A stretch of DNA of 29,355 nt, taken from an uncultured Collinsella sp. GTDB lineage: Bacteria > Actinomycetota > Coriobacteriia > Coriobacteriales > Coriobacteriaceae. The stretch covers positions 1 through 29,355 of the forward strand of contig UQZL01000025.1 in assembly GCA_900545605.1 (NCBI GenBank). Direction: 5' to 3'. A program made the position numbers and the translations under genes. Position 1 is the stretch's first letter. Each line of letters starts with the position of its first letter. Below the pieces are notes generated by a model. The model was not told where the DNA came from and searched no databases. It worked only from the letters and a program-made list of their open reading frames with translations. Shown here piece after piece: positions 23,816-29,355 of the stretch.

Positions 23816-25234
23816 ATGGCCTACGACGCCAAGAAAATCTACTACCGCTTCGACGATCACCTGAGCCGCCTGGTTCTGGATTACGAGGCGAGCCGTCAGA
23901 TTTCGCCCGAAAGCGAAAACCTCTACCACGGCCTGCCGACCGCCCCGTACGACGAGGACCTGTTCGTAGAGCACAACGTCAAGCGCGGCCTGCGCAATGC
24001 CGATGGCTCGGGCGTGGTCGCGGGTCTCACTCGTATCTCGGATGTGCACGGCTACAACAAGGTCGACGGAAAGGTCGTGCCCGATCAGGGCAAGCTCACG
24101 CTTCGTGGCTACAGCATCGAGGACCTGGTCAACAACGCCCAGGCCGAGGATCGCTATGGCTACGAAGAGGTCGCCTACCTGCTCATCACGGGCTCGCTGC
24201 CCACCAAAGAGGAACTCGACGGTTTTTGCGGACGCCTGGGTGCTTTTAGGCATCTGAGCGACGAATACGTCCGCGAGTTCCCCATGACCACGGTGTCGTC
24301 GAGCATCATGAATGTGCTTCAGCGCGCCGTGCTGCTGCTCTACGCCTTCGACGCCGAGCCCGACGCCATTACACCCGAGCACGAAATCGACGTCGCCATC
24401 TCCATGCTCGCACGTCTCCCGCGCATCGCCGCCTTCGCACACATGGCCTCGGTCGCCAAGCTTCGCGGCTCCGAGGTTCACGTGCCGCACCCCACGCCCG
24501 GTCTCTCCACCGCCGAGACCATCCTACAGGTCCTGCGCAGCGGCATGGCGTTCACCCGCGATGAGGCGATGCTGCTCGACGTTATGCTCATGCTGCATGC
24601 CGAGCACGGCGGCGGCAACAACTCCACCTTCGCTTGCCGCGTGCTGTCGTCTTCGGCCACCGACCCGTATTCCGCCTATGCCGCGGCCATCGGCTCGCTC
24701 AAGGGCCCGCGCCACGGCGGCGCCAACGCCAAGGTCGTGTCCATGCACGAGGACATCCGTGCGCATGTCTCCAATTGGGAGGACGAGGACGAGGTCGCAG
24801 CCTACCTGGGCAAGATCCTCGACAAGCAGGCCTTCGACGGCACGGGTCTCATCTACGGTATGGGCCACGCCGTCTACACGCTGAGCGACCCGCGCGCCGA
24901 GGTGTGCCGCCGTTACGCGCGCACACTTGCCGCCAAGAAGGACCTGGGCGATGAGTTCGCGCTCATCGAACGCATCGAGCGCCTGGCACCGCAGGTGATG
25001 CGCGACCACGGTATGACCAAGCCCATCTGCGCCAACATCGACCTGTACACGGGCTTTATCTACAAGATGCTCGGCGTGCCCGAGACGCTCTTTACGCCGC
25101 TGTTCGCCGTCGCCCGCATGGCAGGCTGGTCGGCACACCGCATGGAAGAGCTCTTCTGCGCTCATCGCATCATCCGTCCTGCCTACCGTCCGGTGATCGA
25201 GCCGCTGGAGTACAAGCCGCTCGCCGACCGCTAG
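23816..25234 (+). CDS. Citrate synthase (clostridial-type, long form)
   Basis: A 472-aa citrate synthase that condenses acetyl-CoA and oxaloacetate. The catalytic residues are present: His264 in MLHAEHGGGNNSTF, His351 in GMGHAVY and Asp409 in NIDLYTG. GPRHGGANAKV (298-308) is the adjacent conserved loop. GHAVYTLSDPR replaces the common GHRVY, which I associate with the clostridial branch of the family. No other TCA gene is in the window, so it probably feeds glutamate synthesis through a partial cycle (inference). The start ATG 23816 follows GAGAGGAG; a strong terminator follows the gene. Confidence 0.95.
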   Translation: MAYDAKKIYYRFDDHLSRLVLDYEASRQISPESENLYHGLPTAPYDEDLFVEHNVKRGLRNADGSGVVAGLTRISDVHGYNKVDGKVVPDQGKLTLRGYSIEDLVNNAQAEDRYGYEEVAYLLITGSLPTKEELDGFCGRLGAFRHLSDEYVREFPMTTVSSSIMNVLQRAVLLLYAFDAEPDAITPEHEIDVAISMLARLPRIAAFAHMASVAKLRGSEVHVPHPTPGLSTAETILQVLRSGMAFTRDEAMLLDVMLMLHAEHGGGNNSTFACRVLSSSATDPYSAYAAAIGSLKGPRHGGANAKVVSMHEDIRAHVSNWEDEDEVAAYLGKILDKQAFDGTGLIYGMGHAVYTLSDPRAEVCRRYARTLAAKKDLGDEFALIERIERLAPQVMRDHGMTKPICANIDLYTGFIYKMLGVPETLFTPLFAVARMAGWSAHRMEELFCAHRIIRPAYRPVIEPLEYKPLADR

Positions 25235-25258
25235 GACGCGGACCGTTATAGAACTTGA

Positions 25259-25296
25259 GCGTGGCCAGGGCATCACCGCCCTCGGCCACGCTTTTT
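25259..25296 (+). terminator. Terminator of citrate synthase
   Basis: Stem GCGTGGCC/GGCCACGC (25259-25266 with 25284-25291), an inner AGGGC/GCCCT stem, then TTTTT. It lies 25 nt past the stop; the next gene's AAAGGA begins about 9 nt after the T tract. Confidence 0.92.
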
Positions 25297-25321
25297 ATGC
25301 CAGCAGAAAGGATCGCAGCGA

Positions 25322-26164
25322 ATGATTGTGTTTTCCGATATGGATGGAACGCTGCTGACGAGTGATAAGCAGATGAGCGACGCCACCTGGGCAATGCTCG
25401 ACGAACTCGCTCGACGTGGGATTGAGTTTGTGCCCTGCACGGGGCGTCCGCTGTCGGGCATCTTTGAGCCCATCCTCGCCCACCCCGCCGTACACTACGC
25501 GGTCTGCGCCAACGGTGCCAGCGTCTGGCAGCTCGAGGACGGTACGCCCACCGACACCTCACGTGCTACGCGCATTTTGAACCGACCGCTCGACCGCGCC
25601 ATCGCCCACCGCGTCCATAGCATTGCCGCCGGCCATGACGTCACCTTCGATATCTTCGCGGACGGGCAGTGCTTCCTCCCCCGCTCGCTCTACACGCGCC
25701 TGGACGAATTCTGCGGCGGCGACCCCCACATCGCGGCTTCGCTCAAGCGCACACGAACACCGATCGACATGGATATCGACAGCAAGATCGACGAGGTCGA
25801 GACGCTCGAACGCATCGCCATGTACTGGCACGACCCGGCCGATCGCGACGCCATCGCGGCGGCGCTCGACACGCTCGGAGGCATTGAGGTCACGCGTTCT
25901 TACGCCATGAATATCGAGGTCATGGGTGAGGGCGCGACCAAGGGAACGGCCCTCACGTGGCTATGCGAGCATCTGGGCGAGTCTCTCGCCGACGCCTGGG
26001 CGTTTGGCGACAACATCAACGACATTCCCATGCTGCAGGCAGCGGGCCACGGCATGGCCATGATCAACGCCGAGCCCGAGGACCGCGAGGCCGCCGACGC
26101 CATCACCGAATATGACAACGACCACGATGGCGTCGCCCGCACCATCATGGCCGCCCTCGCCTAG
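25322..26164 (+). CDS. Cof-type HAD-IIB phosphatase (first copy)
   Basis: A 280-aa haloacid dehalogenase-fold hydrolase. Motif I is FSDMDGTLL (4-12) with Asp6 as nucleophile and Asp8. Motif II Thr is in VPCTGRP, Lys of motif III is in EGATKGTAL, and motif IV is FGDNINDIPML. The C2B cap lies between about 80 and 200. Such enzymes dephosphorylate sugar phosphates or nucleotide-like substrates; the substrate cannot be told. The start ATG 25322 follows AAAGGA. There is no room for a promoter after the citrate synthase terminator, so it depends on read-through or on a promoter within citrate synthase. Its stop codon lies inside the repeat copy at 26161. Confidence 0.9.
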   Translation: MIVFSDMDGTLLTSDKQMSDATWAMLDELARRGIEFVPCTGRPLSGIFEPILAHPAVHYAVCANGASVWQLEDGTPTDTSRATRILNRPLDRAIAHRVHSIAAGHDVTFDIFADGQCFLPRSLYTRLDEFCGGDPHIAASLKRTRTPIDMDIDSKIDEVETLERIAMYWHDPADRDAIAAALDTLGGIEVTRSYAMNIEVMGEGATKGTALTWLCEHLGESLADAWAFGDNINDIPMLQAAGHGMAMINAEPEDREAADAITEYDNDHDGVARTIMAALA

Positions 26165-26262
26165 TCGTTGGGGACGTTCTTAAACGACTAATCGTTGGGG
26201 ACAGTCTTCGCGAAAAGCTGCAAGGACTGTCCCCCACTGCCGGCAGAAAAAAACGTCCCCAA
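26161..26262. repeat. Repeat copy A and nested inverted repeats between the HAD genes
   Basis: 26161-26203 is a 43-bp unit whose inverted copy is 27233-27275 (40 of 43 identical). Within the region TTGGGGACGTT (26168-26178) pairs with AACGTCCCCAA (26252-26262), and GGGGACAGTC (26197-26206) with GACTGTCCCC (26225-26234), giving two nested stems. The first bases CTAG include the stop codon of the upstream HAD gene. ACTGCCGGCAG (26236-26246) recurs at 29270-29280. Confidence 0.85.
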
Positions 26263-26270
26263 CTGCCGGA

Positions 26271-27065
26271 TTAGGAGAGACTCTCCAGCACGCGACGGAG
26301 CTCCTGCTGGACGGCGTGGTCGCGGTTACAACCCACCACGCGATCGGCCACCGCCTTAAGCGCGGGGCGCGCGTTTTCCATCGCGCAGCCCGTGCCGACA
26401 AAGCGAATGATTTCGTAGTCGTTCATCGAGTCGCCAAACGCCATGACCTCGTCGCGTCCAATGCCGTAATGCTCCGCAAGCTGTGCGATGCCCGAGGCCT
26501 TCGACACACCGGGCTGCATGGCATCGATCCACGCGTTGCCCGAAGGCGCAAAAGTAAAGAGCTGACCAAGTTCGCGCTGTAATACGTAAGCGCTGTCCAT
26601 AACGGCACCGTCATCGCAAAAGATACTCGCCTTGATGATATTTACGCTGGGATCGGGCAGCTCCCAAATGCGCTCTGCATTGGGAAGGTCCTTATCGACC
26701 TCACGCACGAACTTGCTCTCGTCATCGAGCAGGAAGGACTTGGTTCGGTCAAAAAGCGCAAGATGCAAATTGGGAAACGTCCTGACGGCCTGGGCGAGCT
26801 TTCGAATCGCCAGGTGCGAATACACCTCGCGGTCTACCATTTTGCCGTCGGCGTAGACCTGGGCACCGTTAGCTGCGACAAAGTCCATCTTGTCGCGAAC
26901 GGGTGCAAAGAACTCGCACAGGCGATCGTAGCGGCGACCTGACGATGCAGCAAAATGCACACCATGCTCGCGTAGCGTCAGGATCAATTCGTAGGTCTCA
27001 GGCGGCACCTGGCCATTTTCGTCAAGCAGTGTGCCGTCCATATCGGATGCAATCAGTTTAAACAT
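26271..27065 (-). CDS. Cof-type HAD-IIB phosphatase (second copy)
   Basis: A 264-aa HAD hydrolase. Motif I is IASDMDGTLLDENG (5-18, nucleophile Asp8), motif II is in FAASSGRRY, motif III Lys in QPGVSKASGI, and motif IV is FGDSMNDYEII. The cap domain lies at about 85-185. It is a distant relative of the plus-strand HAD gene next to it and convergent with it, not a recent duplicate. The substrate is unknown. The start ATG 27065 follows AGGGAG, which lies in the 3' arm of a long leader hairpin (27071-27132). Inverted 43-bp repeats flank the gene. Confidence 0.9.
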   Translation of the reverse strand: MFKLIASDMDGTLLDENGQVPPETYELILTLREHGVHFAASSGRRYDRLCEFFAPVRDKMDFVAANGAQVYADGKMVDREVYSHLAIRKLAQAVRTFPNLHLALFDRTKSFLLDDESKFVREVDKDLPNAERIWELPDPSVNIIKASIFCDDGAVMDSAYVLQRELGQLFTFAPSGNAWIDAMQPGVSKASGIAQLAEHYGIGRDEVMAFGDSMNDYEIIRFVGTGCAMENARPALKAVADRVVGCNRDHAVQQELRRVLESLS

Positions 27066-27070
27066 AGAAA

Positions 27071-27132
27071 AGCTCCCTTCGGGCTTGATGGAATCGGACG
27101 TGTATCTGATTCCAACGTACCCAAAGGGAGCT
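27071..27132 (-). promoter_or_regulatory. Leader hairpin that sequesters the Shine-Dalgarno of the second HAD gene
   Basis: In minus-strand RNA, AGCTCCCTTTGGG (27120-27132) pairs over all 13 bases with CCCGAAGGGAGCT (27071-27083; one G·U). An inner GGAATC/GATTCC stem is set off by two 6-nt internal loops of equal size. The 3' arm contains the AGGGAG ribosome site and is followed by UUUUCU and the AUG. The structure could hide the ribosome site or terminate transcription. Confidence 0.7.
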
Positions 27133-27135
27133 CAA

Positions 27136-27164
27136 ATAAGACTCTGCGGGCGCAAACGTTGCAA
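27136..27164 (-). promoter_or_regulatory. Candidate promoter of the second HAD gene
   Basis: TTGCAA (27159-27164), 17 nt, TCTTAT (27136-27141) on the minus strand. Transcription would start at the first base or so of the leader hairpin. Confidence 0.45.
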
Positions 27165-27232
27165 GGACCTGGCAAATAGCTCACACATGCCAGAGATCCT
27201 ACGGTCGCGGCGTCAGGCAGCCCGCCAAAGAG

Positions 27233-27275
27233 TGTCCCCAACGACTAGTCGTTTAAGAACGTCCCCGATGACTAG
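27233..27275. repeat. Repeat copy B (inverted relative to 26161-26203)
   Basis: The reverse complement matches 26161-26203 at 40 of 43 bases; a 34-base core (27233-27266) matches at 33. It overlaps the stop codon of adenine deaminase (TAG at 27272-27274 on the minus strand). Confidence 0.88.
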
Positions 27276-29092
27276 TCGGCGTAGGTGAAGGTCGTAACGT
27301 CAAACATGCCCTCGGGGCGGATGCGGAGCGTCGGGATGACCGGCAGGGGCAGGAAGATGATGCCCATGATGGGGTCGAGCGGCGGCTCAATACCCATGGC
27401 GCGCGCCTTGACCATAAAGTCGTCGTGCTGCGCGGCAACGTCCTCGGCCGTGCCTTCGCTCATAAGGCCACCGAGCGCCAGCGGAATGCGCGCCACGACC
27501 TCGCCGTTGCGCACCAGCACGTGGCCGCCCTGGCCCACGGCCTCAACGGCAGCCATCATATCGGCCGCGTTGTCGCCCACCACGCACACGTTGTGCGAGT
27601 CGTGGCCGATCGTCGAGGCGATAGCGCCGCCCGTGATGGTGAAACCGCGCACCCAGCCGCGACCGATGTGCTTGCCAACAAGACCCAGGCCCGCAGGATC
27701 ATCGCCGTCGGCGCCCTCGGCCTGCAGTGACACGCCGCGGCCGTGGCGCTCAATCAGCATAATGCGGCGCAGGCCCTCGGCGCTCTCGGGGCGAGCCATA
27801 CCCGTGATAGCCTTACCCGGCACCACATCGATCACGGCCTCGCCAGGCTTAAAGGCATAGTCGAACACGTCGAGCGATAGCTTCGGCAGTTTAACGGAAG
27901 CACGCAGCTCATCGGCAAGGACCGCAACCTCGGCCATCTCGGGTGCGATCTCGCCCACAAAGGCGCCGTCCTGCGCCACCAGGGCACCGGCGGCATATAC
28001 GCGATGCGGAGCCGTGGCAAACGTCAAGTCATTGAGCACCAGCAGGTCGGCACGCTTGCCCGGGGCAATCGCACCACGCAGCTCGTGCGGGTCGCGACAG
28101 CCGTGGTCCAGGCCAAATGCCTCAGCCGTGGAAAGGGACGCCATGGAGATGGCGACCACGGGGTCAATACCGGCCTCAATCGCCACGCGGCAGGCGTTGT
28201 CGATCATACCGGTCGAAAGCGCATCGGAGGGAGCGCGGTCGTCGGTCGCAAAGCAGCAGCGGCGGGCACGGGAAGGATTCTCCAACAGCATCGAAGACAG
28301 GTTGGCCAGGTCGTGGCTGCACGTGCCCTCACGCAGCATCACGTACATGCCGCGGGACAGCTTGTCGAGTGCCTCCTCGGGAATCGTCGACTCGTGGTCG
28401 GCGATAATGCCCGCTGCGGCATAGGCGTTGAGGTCCTTACCGGCAACGAGCGGCGCGTGGCCGTCAACCTGCTTGGACGGCGTCTGGTTGGCAGCATCGA
28501 TGCGAGCACAGGTCTCGGGGTCGGCCATAAAGACGCCCGGCAGGTTCATCATTTCGCCCAGACCAAAGACATCGCCTGGATGCTCGGCAAAAAACGCCTG
28601 CATATCGGCAGCCGAAATTACGGCACCGGCCTGCTCGTCGGGCAGCGCGGGCACGCACGAAGGCATCATGTACTTGATGGAGATGGGTGCGCGGCGGCCG
28701 TCCTCGATCATAAAGCGCAAGCCGTCGAGACCGGCAACATTGGCAATCTCGTGGCTGTCGGCAATAGCGGTGGTAGTACCGCGCGTCGCGGCCATGCGAG
28801 CATACTCGGCGGGACGGATGTTCGAAGACTCGATATGCAAATGCCCGTCAATAAAACCGGGAGCGAGATAGCGACCCTGGCAGTCGATGACCTCAGTCGC
28901 CTCGTAGGTGCCAGCGGCATCGTCGCGACCATCGTAGAGCACGCCGACGATTACACCGTCCTTGACGGCAACGCTACCGGGCGCCACACGCTGACCATAC
29001 ACGTCGACGATCTGCGCATTGGTAAACAGCGTGTCGACGGGCACGCGGCCCTCGGCGGCCTCGATCACAGTCCTCATGACCTCAACGGACAT
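27272..29092 (-). CDS. ade: Adenine deaminase
   Basis: A 606-aa amidohydrolase that turns adenine into hypoxanthine and ammonia for purine salvage. The metal site begins with GFIDGHLHIESS (79-90; His84, His86), and TTTAIADSHEIANV (106-119) follows. The PGKRADLLVL segment is the usual end of the barrel, and a C-terminal Ade domain follows with GGAIASTIGHDSHN and ending MGIIFLPLPVIPTLRI. Length fits (about 590-610). The start ATG 29092 has AAAGGAG 5 nt upstream; the open frame extends further but crosses the promoter. Upstream is a good promoter and a terminator-like leader hairpin. Confidence 0.96.
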   Translation of the reverse strand: MSVEVMRTVIEAAEGRVPVDTLFTNAQIVDVYGQRVAPGSVAVKDGVIVGVLYDGRDDAAGTYEATEVIDCQGRYLAPGFIDGHLHIESSNIRPAEYARMAATRGTTTAIADSHEIANVAGLDGLRFMIEDGRRAPISIKYMMPSCVPALPDEQAGAVISAADMQAFFAEHPGDVFGLGEMMNLPGVFMADPETCARIDAANQTPSKQVDGHAPLVAGKDLNAYAAAGIIADHESTIPEEALDKLSRGMYVMLREGTCSHDLANLSSMLLENPSRARRCCFATDDRAPSDALSTGMIDNACRVAIEAGIDPVVAISMASLSTAEAFGLDHGCRDPHELRGAIAPGKRADLLVLNDLTFATAPHRVYAAGALVAQDGAFVGEIAPEMAEVAVLADELRASVKLPKLSLDVFDYAFKPGEAVIDVVPGKAITGMARPESAEGLRRIMLIERHGRGVSLQAEGADGDDPAGLGLVGKHIGRGWVRGFTITGGAIASTIGHDSHNVCVVGDNAADMMAAVEAVGQGGHVLVRNGEVVARIPLALGGLMSEGTAEDVAAQHDDFMVKARAMGIEPPLDPIMGIIFLPLPVIPTLRIRPEGMFDVTTFTYAD

Positions 29093-29112
29093 ACATACTC
29101 CTTTAACCGTAG

Positions 29113-29148
29113 AAAAAAGCTGCGGAGCGGACAGACCTTCACCGCAGC
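29113..29148 (-). terminator. Terminator-like hairpin in the ade leader
   Basis: Stem GCTGCGG/CCGCAGC (29142-29148 with 29119-29125) around a 16-nt loop, then six U, then 8 nt to the AAAGGAG of ade. It lies between the ade promoter and gene, so it would stop most transcripts unless relieved. Confidence 0.75.
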
Positions 29149-29160
29149 AAGCCAATAGCC

Positions 29161-29188
29161 ATTGTATGCCCAAACGATGGGTCAACAA
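29161..29188 (-). promoter_or_regulatory. Promoter of ade
   Basis: TTGTTG (29183-29188), 16 nt, TACAAT (29161-29166) on the minus strand. The predicted leader is about 60 nt. Confidence 0.6.
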
Positions 29189-29218
29189 TACGCCTCTCCG
29201 CTTAACGGCACACGCCAC

Positions 29219-29280
29219 TTGGTGCAATGGGGAGAGGTTGCTTTGCACCAATGACAAGGAGTGTCCCAAACTGCCGGCAG
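29219..29280. repeat. Palindrome related to 22574-22640 plus a CTGCCGGCAG motif
   Basis: TTGGTGCAA (29219-29227) and TTGCACCAA (29243-29251) pair around GGGGAGAGGTT, resembling half of the 22574-22640 element. GTCCCAAACTGCCGGCAG (29263-29280) parallels GTCCCCCACTGCCGGCAG at 26229-26246. No gene is seen from 29093 to the window end. Confidence 0.65.
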
Positions 29281-29355
29281 AGACGATATGAGCAGGACAT
29301 AAAACATTGAGAGCCCCTGCTGCATGAAAGACCGCGGATTAGGCCGACAATGGTG

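Noticed and set aside
23174..24490. Long open frame (438 codons) on the minus strand
   Set aside because: It lies antisense to the ACT and citrate synthase genes, which have clear motifs; the frame is a GC-rich shadow.
24860..24900. GHAVY instead of GHRVY in citrate synthase as a defect
   Set aside because: The same form is, to my knowledge, normal in the clostridial branch of the family, and the catalytic His and Asp are present.
29093..29215. Purine riboswitch upstream of ade
   Set aside because: The leader after the predicted start is only ~60 nt and has no three-way junction with the conserved aptamer loops.

Overview
This is a GC-rich bacterial chromosomal window. Gene content and style suggest a gut coriobacterium (Actinomycetota, class Coriobacteriia), most likely Collinsella: a MurNAc-6-P salvage operon, a split transketolase, a clostridial-type citrate synthase, rubredoxin with a flavin reductase, and many intergenic palindromes. 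The genus is inferred from protein character and repeat style, not from a search. Most genes are on the minus strand; the plus-strand genes are a short one near 3.4 kb and a three-gene group at 23.45-26.16 kb.

Layout. 1-515 has no gene: a minus-strand terminator (17-42), four tandem 57-nt hairpin repeats (74-369) and the rubredoxin terminator. Next come a 47-aa rubredoxin and a flavin reductase, together equivalent to the fused high-molecular-weight rubredoxin of acetogens. Then follow smpB with an upstream TPR-like gene, and tRNA-Gln and tRNA-Glu sharing one promoter. A 136-aa plus-strand protein and a threefold 62-bp tandem repeat precede an ArsC/Spx-type reductase. 4.4-8.9 kb is a complete MurNAc recycling operon in the order murR-murQ-murP-mupG, with a terminator before mupG. 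Its PTS permease lacks the phosphorylatable EIIB cysteine. A VanZ-family membrane protein and a small serine recombinase follow.

10.5-22.4 kb is housekeeping: ftsE-ftsX and rnr, the two transketolase halves, and secA-prfB followed by a YitT-type membrane protein. FtsE has a ~170-residue N-terminal extension, and RF2 reads SPT where SPF is expected. Gene-free 14935-15383 holds a 123-bp palindromic element and the transketolase terminator. Gene-free 22378-22718 holds two hairpin elements and the rpmE terminator. rpmE encodes L31 with a ~75-residue Ala/Lys/Glu-rich tail. It diverges (23145-23450: promoter, leader hairpin, possible operator) from a plus-strand ACT-domain gene, a citrate synthase and a Cof-type HAD phosphatase.

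The right end carries a second HAD phosphatase on the minus strand, flanked by 43-bp inverted repeat copies that include the stop codons of both neighbouring genes, and adenine deaminase. In the last 260 bases I see only the ade leader and promoter and short palindromes.

Two themes run through the window. First, several gene leaders (mupG, yitT-like, the first HAD gene, ade, and the second HAD gene with its SD-sequestering stem) carry a terminator-like hairpin directly before the Shine-Dalgarno sequence. Second, at least six distinct families of intergenic palindromic repeats are present, some in tandem arrays. These two patterns and the MurP, RF2, FtsE and L31 protein oddities are the most interesting content; I did not find an obvious new defence or mobile system.
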